Part shown: piece by piece, positions 1 through 7,530 of the stretch | Position numbering within the stretch: position 1 is the stretch's first letter | Layout of the letters: each line of letters begins with the position of its first letter | Source: Dehalococcoidia bacterium UBA6808 | Lineage (GTDB): Bacteria > Chloroflexota > Dehalococcoidia > GIF9 > UBA5629 | Length of the DNA: 38,411 nt | Assembly: GCA_002452695.1 (NCBI GenBank) | Contig: DKFA01000119.1 | Location: 1 to 38,411, forward strand | Direction: 5' to 3' | Made by a program: the position numbers and the translations under genes | The notes under the pieces: generated by a model | Seen by the model: only the letters and a program-made list of their open reading frames with translations | Databases searched by the model: none | Told to the model about the DNA's origin: nothing

Positions 1-34
1 ACCGTCATCTATAACCTGTCGGGCGAGGAGGTCC

Positions 35-715
35 CTATAAGCCGGGCAAAGTTAGAGTGTCCTGGGTTGGAGGCTGCTCTGGCGGAATGCTCTGATTTTC
101 CATTGCCGTCTGGTTGACTACAGGTACCTGTGTAGTCGATGTTCTGGACTTCCGGTAGCGGGGCTGATTCCTGCGGTGAGAAGGATACTGGTTGCCGCCG
201 GTCCACAATCCGGTGAAAAACTTGCGATCGAGCTCATGCAGGTTGTCGGCGGCATAGAGCAGGTCCCTGGAAGCGGCGTTCTCGAAGTAAGCCACTTCCA
301 CGTGCTTGCCCATATTCTTAACCACCTGCAGCGTGTAGCTGAAATCCGAATCGCCGCTGACCAGTATGGCGATATCATATGTATTGTTCGAGGCAAAATA
401 AAGCAGGTCGGTGGCCAGCATAACGTCGATGCCCCTCTCCACCGGCACGCCCTGCGACAGCTTGGTCGTACCCAGCCTGAGCTCGAGGTAGGGCATCTTG
501 CGCAGCGTGTCCAGGAACTCCTGCTGCTCTCTCACCCCTTCCGCTTTGGGGATGGAATCCTGCAGAACATTGTAATAGTAGGTCCTGATCAGGCGGCGCT
601 GGCCGCACAGCTTTTTGGTGAACTCGGCAAAATTAAGGTCGACGCGCTTGAAGTTGTTCTTAAGGGAATGATATAGATTGCTGCCGTCTATAAATATAGC
701 CACCCTGTCGTTCAT
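35..715 (-). CDS. NYN-domain (PIN-like) putative ribonuclease
   Basis: This is a member of the NYN/LabA (DUF88) family, PIN-like folds thought to cut or bind RNA. The first strand carries the signature IFIDGSN with Asp10, followed by further acidic residues in GIDVMLATD (Asp97, Asp103) and SGDSDF (Asp122, Asp124), which is the usual metal-binding set. The fold ends near residue 165, and the last 60 residues are Pro/Gln/Arg-rich and probably disordered. I chose the start at 715 because an AGGAGG sits 5 nt upstream; a start 18 nt further upstream would lie before that ribosome site. It lies downstream of comEC on the same strand but about 100 nt away and with its own candidate -10 box. The RNA target is unknown. 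Confidence 0.85.
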   Translation of the reverse strand: MNDRVAIFIDGSNLYHSLKNNFKRVDLNFAEFTKKLCGQRRLIRTYYYNVLQDSIPKAEGVREQQEFLDTLRKMPYLELRLGTTKLSQGVPVERGIDVMLATDLLYFASNNTYDIAILVSGDSDFSYTLQVVKNMGKHVEVAYFENAASRDLLYAADNLHELDRKFFTGLWTGGNQYPSHRRNQPRYRKSRTSTTQVPVVNQTAMENQSIPPEQPPTQDTLTLPGL

Positions 716-720
716 TAATT

Positions 721-726
721 CCTCCT
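721..726 (-). promoter_or_regulatory. Shine-Dalgarno site that fixes the NYN gene start
   Basis: AGGAGG on the minus strand lies 5 nt before the ATG at 715. It overlaps the longer reading that would start at 733, so translation most likely begins at 715. Confidence 0.75.
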
Positions 727-791
727 GAGCCATATCAACACGGGCTGATTACGTCCCTGCGAAAGTGCCCGTCGAATATATTACTAATGCC

Positions 792-797
792 ATTATA
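792..797 (-). promoter_or_regulatory. Candidate -10 box for the NYN gene
   Basis: A perfect TATAAT lies on the minus strand about 75 nt upstream of the NYN start, between that gene and the end of comEC. No convincing -35 hexamer is visible 16-18 nt further up, so the call is tentative. Confidence 0.35.
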
Positions 798-822
798 CTT
801 GAATCGTATGGCCGAAGTACAT

Positions 823-3252
823 TTATTGCGCATCAGTCTTTTCCACGCTGTACCACAGCCTTTCCCCGTCGCTGATGAACTCGACACTGCCGTTTATGGC
901 AGTTGTAAAAACTTTAGTACCTGGCTGCGCTTTCAATCTTTGCATCACCTCAACCGACGGATGGCCGAAGCGGTTTTCCGCCCCTGCTGAGACGACGGCG
1001 CAGCGGGGCGACACGATGGAGAGAAATTCCTGCGAGCTTGAGCTGCGGCTGCCGTGATGGGCGACCTTGAGCACAGTTGAGCGCAGGTCGGCCCTGTCCA
1101 TTACCAGGCGGTGCTCGGCCTCGGCTTCGATGTCGGCTGTGAGCAGGAAAGAGATGTTCTTATAGGCGAGGCGCAGCGCCAGCGAGTTATTATTGATATC
1201 GTCTGCGGTGCCGTTGAAAGGCGGGGTGGGAGGGTTCAGCACAGCCAGTCCCAGCCCTTCGCCCAACTGTATCTGGCGTCCCGTGACAAGGGCGACCTGT
1301 CGTATCTGTTTTGCGGCGGCGGTATTGAGCACCTCTCTGCTTAACGCGTTATCAGTATAAAATGGTGGTGAGGCCAGGCAGCGCACATCGTATTTTTTCA
1401 TTATTTGCAGCGCGCCTGCGGTATGGTCTGACTGGTACTGTGTAAGCACCAGCAGGTCGATGCTGCGGTCCCAGAAAGGGAGGCGGCGTCCTATCTGCGT
1501 GCAGGCGGCCAGCGGGTCCGGTCCTGCATCCACCAGAATATTTCTGCCCTGCGGGGTCCTGATCAGTATTGAATCGCCCTGCCCCACATCCAGAATGATG
1601 ACGTGCAGCCTGCCGTCGGGCAGCATGACCAGCGCCGTCCAGACCAGAATATTGGCTGTCAGCAGAATTGCTATGGCCGGGAGCGCGACTCTCTGCGGCC
1701 GGATATTGCGTATTTGGGTGATCAGATGAGTAAAGGCGTTTTTTGCGGTTGCCCATGCTCTTGCAGTCAGGTCGCGCCGGAGGAAGGCGAAGATGCCCAG
1801 GCACAGGGTTACATAATAAATGATGATCTGCCAGGGCTGCAGGATGAGGTCGGTGACCGTGGCCGCAGGTATCGCGCTGAAGACCTGCACGACCAGCAAG
1901 AAATAGCTCAGGAAGAGCCATGCGGCCCATCCGAACAAGATCCCCAATGGGTGCCAGACTAGGTCCGCGGCAGCCGTCAGCATGGAGGTGACCATGATGG
2001 CGGGAAAGGCTGGCATGGCGAAGAAGGTTGCAGGCAGGCTGACCAGTGAAAATGTATGGAACGCGGCGGCTGTGACAGGCCAAGTGGCGATGATGGCGGC
2101 CAGCGTGGTGCCGAAAGTGATCGCCACGGCCTGCCTGGACCATTGCAGGTAGCGGTTGCCTGCCTTGACGGCCGGGCTGGCGTACCTGATCAGCCAGGGG
2201 GAGATCAGCACCAGCCCCAGCATGGAGAGGAAGCTTAGCTGGAAGCTGATGTCATGCAGCACCAGCGGGTCGGCGGCCAGCATTATAGCGGCGGCCAGCG
2301 ACAGGGCGGTGATGCCGGTGCGCTGCCTGCCCAGCATTTCGGCCAGCAGGAAGACGCTGCCCATCAGTGCCGCGCGTACCATAGTGGGAGGAAGTCCGGT
2401 CAGAAATGTATACAGCCAGATGAAGGCCAGCGAGATCCAGATATACAGCCTGTTCCGGCGCCCCAGCAGCCGGACTGATAGTGAGAGCACGATGCCCAGC
2501 ACGATGGTCAGATTTAACCCTGAGATGGCGATCAGGTGTGTGGTGCCCGTGGCATAGAAGGATTGCAGCAGGGAATCAGGCAGCCCGCCCCTCAGCCCGA
2601 GCAGAATAGCCTGCGCCAGCGGTCCCTGGGGTCCGGGCAGGCAGAAGGATAATGACTCCGCCAGCCGTTCCCTGGCGGCATAGACCCAGGCCAGCGGCGG
2701 GAATCCGGCGCCCGTTTGCAGGGTCTGTACGCCGGGATAGTTGATCACGGTATAGATGTGCTGGTTGGACAGGTAGCCGCGGTAGTCGAAATCGTCGAAC
2801 TGTTGCGGCGTTTCCAGCCTGCCAGTCAGGCGCAGCACGTCGCCATAGTGCATATCCCGGTAAAAGGGCAGGCGCACCAGCGCGTCGCCTTTGACATTAT
2901 ATGTCCGGCCTTCCAGCGTTACCTTCGTTGAGGAGAAACGGAACGAGAGCGACTGCCCGCGCACCTCGGGCGGGCTTTCGATCATGCCCTCGATGACGGC
3001 ATTCCCCCTGCCGTTATAGTAATGCAGGCTGCTACCGTCCATTGCGGGGATGGTCGCACGGTACCTCAGCGCCCCGCCGGACAGCGCCAGCAGGCACAGG
3101 CCGGCCAATATCAGACCCCTTCTCTGCCTGGGCAGGAATACAGCGGCGGCGAGAAGCGGCAGGGAGAGGACAAGCGTCCACATTGGCAGATTGAAAAAAA
3201 TGCCCAAAACGCTCCCGCCAAGCCAGGCGAAGCAGAACCCGATCAACGGCAT
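823..3252 (-). CDS. comEC: ComEC/Rec2 family DNA-uptake channel
   Basis: ComEC forms the inner-membrane channel through which single-stranded DNA enters during natural transformation. The 809 residues fit the family length and order: N-terminal membrane helices and a DUF4131-like soluble domain (about 1-200), the competence membrane domain with its hallmark THLIAISGLN (238-247), and a C-terminal metallo-beta-lactamase-like domain from about 550 (DVGQGD at 555-560, HHGS at 732-735). The usual HxHxDH metal motif reads QYQSDH (605-610), so both leading histidines are replaced while the final DH is kept. The gene follows comEA by 5 nt with a good ribosome site (GGAG) lying across the comEA stop, so the two are co-transcribed. 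Whether the C-terminal domain is still a nuclease is unclear. Confidence 0.95.
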   Translation of the reverse strand: MPLIGFCFAWLGGSVLGIFFNLPMWTLVLSLPLLAAAVFLPRQRRGLILAGLCLLALSGGALRYRATIPAMDGSSLHYYNGRGNAVIEGMIESPPEVRGQSLSFRFSSTKVTLEGRTYNVKGDALVRLPFYRDMHYGDVLRLTGRLETPQQFDDFDYRGYLSNQHIYTVINYPGVQTLQTGAGFPPLAWVYAARERLAESLSFCLPGPQGPLAQAILLGLRGGLPDSLLQSFYATGTTHLIAISGLNLTIVLGIVLSLSVRLLGRRNRLYIWISLAFIWLYTFLTGLPPTMVRAALMGSVFLLAEMLGRQRTGITALSLAAAIMLAADPLVLHDISFQLSFLSMLGLVLISPWLIRYASPAVKAGNRYLQWSRQAVAITFGTTLAAIIATWPVTAAAFHTFSLVSLPATFFAMPAFPAIMVTSMLTAAADLVWHPLGILFGWAAWLFLSYFLLVVQVFSAIPAATVTDLILQPWQIIIYYVTLCLGIFAFLRRDLTARAWATAKNAFTHLITQIRNIRPQRVALPAIAILLTANILVWTALVMLPDGRLHVIILDVGQGDSILIRTPQGRNILVDAGPDPLAACTQIGRRLPFWDRSIDLLVLTQYQSDHTAGALQIMKKYDVRCLASPPFYTDNALSREVLNTAAAKQIRQVALVTGRQIQLGEGLGLAVLNPPTPPFNGTADDINNNSLALRLAYKNISFLLTADIEAEAEHRLVMDRADLRSTVLKVAHHGSRSSSSQEFLSIVSPRCAVVSAGAENRFGHPSVEVMQRLKAQPGTKVFTTAINGSVEFISDGERLWYSVEKTDAQ

Positions 3253-3257
3253 GGCAG

Positions 3258-3767
3258 CTAATCTCCTACCGTGGCGTAGTTCCGGACTTTTTCCACAATA
3301 GCCTTGCCGAAGCCTTCGATATTGCCCAGGTCATCCACGCTGCGGAAGGGGCCGTTCCTGGTGCGGTAATCTATGATCATACTGGCCTTGCCCTCGCCTA
3401 TGCCCGGCAGCGCCTGCAGCAGCCAGGCTTCGGCGCGGTTGAGGTCCACTTTCTGCGGCAGGGAGTAGGAGCCTTTATCAGCGACTATTAGGCTGATATG
3501 TCCCGTGTCTGAGTTGGGAGTTAGCCCTGCCGTTGCGATCAGCGAGGTGAGGGTGTCGTCGCTGCGGGCCGAGTAGATGCCGGGCCGGGCGACCGCGCCG
3601 CCGATGTAAACGTCGCCCGAGATCGGGGCGGCCTTTATATCGGCCAGGGCGATCTCCACCGGTTGAAGCTGGGACAGCTTCACAGCCAGGAATGTCCCGC
3701 CTGTAATGAGGCTGACAAGCAGAAATAATGCTATAATAAGCCACGTTTTTTCACGAAGCCCCTGCAT
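3258..3767 (-). CDS. comEA: ComEA-type DNA-binding competence protein
   Basis: This is a membrane-anchored DNA receptor for transformation. Residues 9-31 form one transmembrane anchor. An SLBB-type domain follows (VYIGGAVARPGIYS, about 53-90), and the C-terminal 60 residues hold the paired helix-hairpin-helix motifs that bind double-stranded DNA (LNRAEAWLLQALPGIGEGKA, then IEGFGKAIVEKVRNY). The domain order and length match ComEA of Gram-positive bacteria. A GGGAGG ribosome site precedes the ATG at 3767. It is first in the comEA-comEC operon and diverges from smpB across a 63-nt gap that must hold both promoters. Confidence 0.92.
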   Translation of the reverse strand: MQGLREKTWLIIALFLLVSLITGGTFLAVKLSQLQPVEIALADIKAAPISGDVYIGGAVARPGIYSARSDDTLTSLIATAGLTPNSDTGHISLIVADKGSYSLPQKVDLNRAEAWLLQALPGIGEGKASMIIDYRTRNGPFRSVDDLGNIEGFGKAIVEKVRNYATVGD

Positions 3768-3830
3768 AACTGCCTCCCTTTATCTATTATTTATCTATTA
3801 TGCGTATGCGGTGGTAGAATTCTATCATAT

Positions 3831-4289
3831 ATGGACAACACAAAGACTATTACGGTGAATAAAAAGGCCTACCACGATTACCATATCGTTGAGAGCTATG
3901 AAGCCGGGCTGGCGCTCAAAGGCTCTGAGATCAAGTCCATCCGCCTCGGGCGGGTGAATATCAAGGACGCCTACGCCAGGTCCGAGAACGGTGAGCTCTG
4001 GCTGTTCAACTCGCATATCTCGGCTTACCAGGCGGGTGGGTTCAACACGCATGAGCCCGACCGCAAACGCAAGCTGCTCATGCATCGCGACCAGATCGCT
4101 GAGCTGGCGGCGCAGTCCAATCAGAAGGGTTTGACACTGGTGCCGCTGCGGATTTATATTAAGAGTGGTATCGCCAAACTGGAGCTTGGTCTCGGCAGGG
4201 GCAAGAAACAGTTTGATAAGCGTGATGCCATCGCACGGCGTGAGACCGAGCGTATAGTGGAACGGGCCTTGAAAACGAGGCGCCGTTAA
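3831..4289 (+). CDS. smpB: SsrA-binding protein SmpB
   Basis: SmpB binds tmRNA and delivers it to stalled ribosomes in trans-translation. The 152 residues show the family core: a beta-barrel with YEAGLALKGSEIKSIR near the N-terminus, LFNSHISAYQ, the HEPDRKRKLLMH segment that contacts the tmRNA elbow, and a basic C-terminal tail (GRGKKQFDKRDAIARRETER). That tail normally folds into the mRNA channel. Length and order are normal. The gene lies 20 nt upstream of ssrA on the same strand, so protein and RNA partner are probably made from one unit. Confidence 0.97.
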   Translation: MDNTKTITVNKKAYHDYHIVESYEAGLALKGSEIKSIRLGRVNIKDAYARSENGELWLFNSHISAYQAGGFNTHEPDRKRKLLMHRDQIAELAAQSNQKGLTLVPLRIYIKSGIAKLELGLGRGKKQFDKRDAIARRETERIVERALKTRRR

Positions 4290-4309
4290 GCACTTTAAAA
4301 CCAGAATAT

Positions 4310-4659
4310 GGGGGCGCGTGGCTTCGACAGGGAAGAGCCCACAGTATGGCAGGCCGAGGCGCTATCTACCTCGTAAATCAGGTAGTAAAAAAACAACTGC
4401 CGAAGAAGCAGTTCCAGTAGCAGCCTAATATAGGCAGCTCGTCCAACCTTTCCTCGTCCCGGTGGGATTGGATTGGGCGACGAAATGCCGGGATGCGTCA
4501 GTCCTGATGCCGGTACAGGCTGATTAAGCTTAACCGGATGGCCCGTTTAAACTCCGTCTGCAGAGGTTAGGCGGGCGACACTAAAGAGCAGACTAAGCCT
4601 GTAGAAGTGCTGGCAACTTTTTTCTGGACAGGGAGTTCGACCCTCCCTCGCCTCCACCA
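4310..4659 (+). ncRNA. ssrA: tmRNA (transfer-messenger RNA)
   Basis: This one-piece tmRNA rescues stalled ribosomes. The 5' end GGGGGCG (4310-4316) pairs with CGCCTCC (4649-4655), followed by A and an encoded CCA. GGCTTCGACAGG follows the 5' end, as in other tmRNAs. A T-arm stem GGGAG/CTCCC closes on the loop TTCGACC (4631-4647). The helix before the message (GCCGAGG...CCTCG) is present. The coding part ends at TAA (4426-4428), and reading back gives a tag ending in AEEAVPVAA. The resume codon is probably GCC at 4399 (9-residue tag), but an in-frame start at AAA 4387 (13 residues) cannot be excluded. Confidence 0.95.
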
Positions 4660-4672
4660 GACTTTATAATTG

Positions 4673-4700
4673 ACCTTAGTCATAATGACTAAGGTTTTTT
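4673..4700 (+). terminator. Rho-independent terminator after ssrA
   Basis: A perfect 10-bp stem (ACCTTAGTCA/TGACTAAGGT) with a TAA loop is followed by a run of T. It starts 14 nt after the CCA end of tmRNA, so it closes the smpB-ssrA unit. Confidence 0.92.
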
Positions 4701-4802
4701 ATATCCAAAATGCTGGACGGGGGGGGAAGATAGTGAACTCCCCTCCATATCTTCTTCCAAATAGATTATTCGATTCCCGGTCAGATTCATATCCCTAACT
4801 AC

Positions 4803-4822
4803 ATGTGGAATGTTATGTGGAA
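4803..4822. repeat. Tandem ATGTGGAA repeats, candidate antitoxin operator
   Basis: ATGTGGAA occurs twice (4803-4810 and 4815-4822) at a 12-bp period, 45 nt upstream of the ribbon-helix-helix gene. Such proteins often repress their own promoters through short repeated sites, so this may be its operator. That role is inferred. Confidence 0.4.
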
Positions 4823-4867
4823 ACTATTGTGTATAGTTATGCTATGATATGAAGTGCAGGCATTAAA

Positions 4868-5116
4868 ATGGCCAGGAGAATCATACAGGTGCCTGTCGAG
4901 GAAGATTTGCTTGATGCCCTTGATAAAATATCCCAAAAGCAGAAGAAAGCCAGGGCAGATGTAATTCGTCAAGCCTGCAGGCGCTATTTACAGCAGGCCG
5001 AATCTGAGGAATTGGATGAGCTTTATCGGCGGGGTTATGAAAAAATCCCGGAAGAAGACTGGGGTGAGATGCAGGTAGCTCTGTTTGGCCATGTGTTACC
5101 CAATGAGTGCTGGTAG
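4868..5116 (+). CDS. Ribbon-helix-helix (CopG-type) antitoxin
   Basis: The 82-residue protein begins with the beta-strand RRIIQVPVEEDLLDALD, followed by two helices (ARADVIRQACRRYLQ), the ribbon-helix-helix DNA-binding fold. The C-terminal part (ELDELYRRGYEKIPEEDWGEMQ, in part) resembles the toxin-binding tails of CopG-type antitoxins that sit before MazF toxins. Next to it, at 5117, lies what looks like a frameshifted MazF start, so this gene is probably an antitoxin left without its toxin. The two direct repeats upstream may be its operator. No obvious Shine-Dalgarno site is visible. Its identity as a DNA-binding protein is firm; its toxin partner is inferred. Confidence 0.85.
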   Translation: MARRIIQVPVEEDLLDALDKISQKQKKARADVIRQACRRYLQQAESEELDELYRRGYEKIPEEDWGEMQVALFGHVLPNECW

Positions 5117-5187
5117 GTGCAATGCGGGGAAGTGTGGTGTGGCGAACTGCTCCGCCGTTGACAGGTTATTGTTCCATGGGACACTAA
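5117..5187 (+). pseudogene. Frameshifted stump of a MazF-type toxin gene
   Basis: From the ATG at 5122 the DNA starts M-R-G, and one base off it reads GEVWCGELLRR before a TGA at 5159. MazF/PemK toxins classically begin with an MRRGEVWWAELPPP-like stretch. After a second shift the DNA reads PPLTG, which again fits that stretch. The similarity stops about 60 nt in, where an AT-rich gene begins. I read this as a toxin disabled by small indels and truncation. It is short, so chance similarity is possible, but its position one base after the antitoxin stop supports the call. Confidence 0.5.
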
Positions 5188-5196
5188 TTGCCAATA

Positions 5197-5544
5197 ATGA
5201 ATACAGTTATCTACGAAGAATGCATTAAAATCGCTAGAAAGCGGACTATTACATATTATAGCGATATTGCAGGTTTGGTTGGTCTTAATATGGATTTGCC
5301 ACCGGATAGAAATAGGATAGGAGAACTTCTCGACGAAATTAATAGATACGAATTTGCTAATAATCGGCCTCTAATTTCTGCAGTGGTTGTTCAGAAGGAT
5401 AGCATGAGACCGGGACAAGGATTTTTCAAACTTGCACGTTCCTTGGGATTGTTCACAGGAAATAATAAAGAATCATATTATATTCAGGAACTAAAAAAAG
5501 TTCATAGTTATTGGTCCACACACTATGTTTGCGGAGTTGAATAA
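5197..5544 (+). CDS. AT-rich conserved-looking protein of unknown function
   Basis: I do not recognise a named domain. The protein of about 115 residues has an N-terminal helical segment (YEECIKIARKRTITYYSDIAG, in part) that resembles a small helix-turn-helix-like unit. A compact core RPLISAVVVQKDSMRPGQGFF follows, and the end is an aromatic YW motif. The core pattern, a small hydrophobic strand followed by PGxGFF, looks like a conserved family rather than random coding. I prefer the ATG at 5197 over an in-frame TTG at 5188. Base composition is clearly more AT-rich than the flanking housekeeping genes, and it starts just where the mazF-like stump ends, which suggests recent acquisition. Confidence 0.65.
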   Translation: MNTVIYEECIKIARKRTITYYSDIAGLVGLNMDLPPDRNRIGELLDEINRYEFANNRPLISAVVVQKDSMRPGQGFFKLARSLGLFTGNNKESYYIQELKKVHSYWSTHYVCGVE

Positions 5545-5582
5545 AGGGAGATCAAGGCAGGTTGTTTATCAGGCCGGCCTCG

Positions 5583-5604
5583 CTTGAAACCATCTGGTTT
5601 CAAG
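5583..5604. repeat. Intergenic inverted repeat between convergent genes
   Basis: CTTGAAACCA and TGGTTTCAAG form a perfect 10-bp inverted repeat around a 2-nt centre, between the ends of the unknown gene and the UbiE-like gene. It lacks a T-run on either side, so a terminator role is possible but not proven. Confidence 0.5.
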
Positions 5605-5615
5605 ATATATCAGGC

Positions 5616-6332
5616 TTATTTTACACCTGTGTGAATCGCCGCAGCCCCGAAGAAAAGGCGTTTGGCGGCAGCCTGTTTGAAACCCGATTTGATCAGGAAC
5701 CCCTGCAGCTCTTCGGCTGAATAGTAATGCAATGCTGATTGCGCCAGGTAGCAGTAGGCGCTTTTATTACCCGACAGGAGATATGCGGAGGGGAAGACCC
5801 ATGCCCTTAAATACAGGTGATGGAAGAAGCGGATAACGGCTGATTTGGGCTGACTGCTCTCCACGATGACAAACCTGCCGCCTGGCCTGAGCACCCTGAG
5901 TATCTCGTCAAGGTAGTTCTGTGTATTGGGGTTCCGGTAGGTAAGGTTGCGGAAGGCGAAGGAAATCCCGATGCAGTCGAAGTAGCCGTCGGAGAAAGGC
6001 AGCCTGCCGACATCGGCATTGATGAAGCGTATATTGCTGCCCGGATTCAATGCGCCGGCCTTGGCTGTAGCAATCTCCAGCATGGGCTGGCTGTAGTCCA
6101 CCCCGGTGATCTCCGGTCTGTAATCGGCCAGTCGGGCTATGGCGACGGACAGGTCGCCCGTGCCGCAGCAGATATCGAGGATGCGCCCAGGCCTGTCCTG
6201 AAGGCACACCAGCGCGGCCTGTTTGCGCCATCCAGCGTCCATGCCGAGCGTAATGACGCGGTTGATCAGGTCGTAGCGGTCAGGTATTTTGGTGAAAATG
6301 TGATATAAGGGACGGCTCATAGTATTAAGCAA
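5616..6332 (-). CDS. menG: UbiE/MenG-type demethylmenaquinone methyltransferase
   Basis: This SAM-dependent enzyme methylates the quinone ring in the last step of menaquinone (or ubiquinone) synthesis. Family marks are in order: YDLINRVITLGMDAGWRK, the SAM motif DICCGTGD (53-60), GVDYSQPMLEIA, NADVGRLPFSDGYFD, ISFAFRN and RVLRPGGRF. The length of 238 is normal. The reading begins at a TTG (6332); an ATG at 6320 is an equally possible start, and neither has a strong ribosome site. It follows a UbiA-type prenyltransferase by 8 nt, and together they supply the prenylation and methylation steps of a respiratory quinone. No other men genes are in the window. Confidence 0.9.
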   Translation of the reverse strand: MLNTMSRPLYHIFTKIPDRYDLINRVITLGMDAGWRKQAALVCLQDRPGRILDICCGTGDLSVAIARLADYRPEITGVDYSQPMLEIATAKAGALNPGSNIRFINADVGRLPFSDGYFDCIGISFAFRNLTYRNPNTQNYLDEILRVLRPGGRFVIVESSQPKSAVIRFFHHLYLRAWVFPSAYLLSGNKSAYCYLAQSALHYYSAEELQGFLIKSGFKQAAAKRLFFGAAAIHTGVK

Positions 6333-6340
6333 TACGGCGG

Positions 6341-7237
6341 CTATGAATTTATAAATCCTGCCAGTATATAGCCGATGCCGATCAGCGCCTGCGTCAGCAG
6401 CACTACTATAACATTGTGTCCCATGGCCGGGACCAGCCTGTCCATCTCGTCGTAGTGGAAGGCCCCGCGTATGGCCTTTATAGCTATGGGCAGCGTCAAG
6501 AGGGCCAGCAGTGTGAATGCGGGCATAGCCTTGAGCATGACTGCGCCGATCACCCAGATGTAGACGAGCAGTGTGACCGCGGTGTAGAAGATGGCCGCGC
6601 CTTTTTTGCCCAGCGTTATTGGCAGGGTTTTGCGGTTATCAACCCTGTCTGCTTCCGTGTCGGGGAACTCGTTGAGCAATAGCAGATTATGCACGAGGAA
6701 ACCCGAAGGTACTGAGGCGATCAGAGCGTGACAGGTATACAGTCCGGTCTGTGAGAAATACATACCGAGCACAGGCAGAATGCCCAGGCCGAGTCCCGGC
6801 GACCATTCCGGCCAGTGGCATTTCAAAATCAACGGGCTGTAAAGTACTATACAAAGCGCCGCAACTATCAATAGCGGTAGCAGCAGCCAGCCTTTGGTCA
6901 GGATAAAATAAATGCCTACAGGAACGGCCAGCGACAGGGTGATAATGCCGACCCACAGCACTTCATGCAGCGTGAGACGTTCAGCCCTGATCATGCCGCT
7001 GCCGCCGCTGAAAGGCGTGATGACGGTGACCTTATCGATACCGCTCTTGTAATCGAAATAATCATTAATCGAATTGACGCTCATGTGTGTCAAGATAAGG
7101 CCGAAGGTAGCCAGCAACGCTTCCCAGATGTTGAATGAACCATCGTACCATGCAATGCACGTGCCGGTTAGACCCAGCACGATCGAAAGGATAAGGAACT
7201 GCGGCCGGGTTTCAAGCAGGTAAAGTCCGAATTTCAT
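6341..7237 (-). CDS. UbiA-family prenyltransferase (MenA-like)
   Basis: This integral membrane enzyme transfers a polyprenyl chain to an aromatic acceptor. Two Asp-rich motifs bind the prenyl diphosphate and magnesium: NSINDYFDYKSGID (55-68) and NEFPDTEADRVDNRKTLP (189-206). About eight or nine hydrophobic helices fill the rest, and 298 residues is normal. An AGGAG precedes the ATG at 7237. Coupling to the MenG-like gene suggests 1,4-dihydroxy-2-naphthoate as acceptor, which would make it MenA, but the acceptor cannot be read from the sequence. Confidence 0.88.
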   Translation of the reverse strand: MKFGLYLLETRPQFLILSIVLGLTGTCIAWYDGSFNIWEALLATFGLILTHMSVNSINDYFDYKSGIDKVTVITPFSGGSGMIRAERLTLHEVLWVGIITLSLAVPVGIYFILTKGWLLLPLLIVAALCIVLYSPLILKCHWPEWSPGLGLGILPVLGMYFSQTGLYTCHALIASVPSGFLVHNLLLLNEFPDTEADRVDNRKTLPITLGKKGAAIFYTAVTLLVYIWVIGAVMLKAMPAFTLLALLTLPIAIKAIRGAFHYDEMDRLVPAMGHNVIVVLLTQALIGIGYILAGFINS

Positions 7238-7288
7238 ACTGCTCCTGTCGCTTGAGAATGGTGCGTCGATTATAACAAATCAGGCTGA

Positions 7289-7505
7289 GGGTGCACCAGG
7301 GACAAATCCACCATTACCAATATCATCGACCATCTGGAGGAAGGCGGTTACATAATTAAGGAAAAAGATGAATAGGGATAGGCGCCGGGTAAACATCAGG
7401 CTGGCGGAAAAAGCCGCGCGCTTCAAACCCGCCATGATCAGGATATCGAGGAGAATGAATAGCAACAAGATGGCAACCTGCATTTTTGGAAGGCCCCGGC
7501 CTTGA
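7289..7505 (+). pseudogene. MarR-type winged-helix regulator remnant, frameshifted
   Basis: The plus strand reads DKSTITNIIDHLEEGGYI followed by IKEKDE, then a TAG at 7373. Shifting one base at about 7373 gives RDRRRVNIRLAEKAARFKPAM, continuing to a TGA at 7503. This is the recognition helix, the beta-wing (DRR...) and the following helix of a MarR-family regulator, in the right order and spacing. The N-terminal half is missing, with an in-frame stop just upstream at 7286. It lies opposite to the surrounding operon. A 67-residue hydrophobic reading on the minus strand (7280-7483) is probably a shadow of this remnant. Confidence 0.7.
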
Positions 7506-7530
7506 CGAAGTCGGTCCCGTCCTGATTCAA

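Noticed and set aside
7280..7483. 67-residue hydrophobic reading on the minus strand
   Set aside because: It has no ribosome site and is the reverse of a clear, though frameshifted, MarR-type winged-helix sequence on the plus strand.
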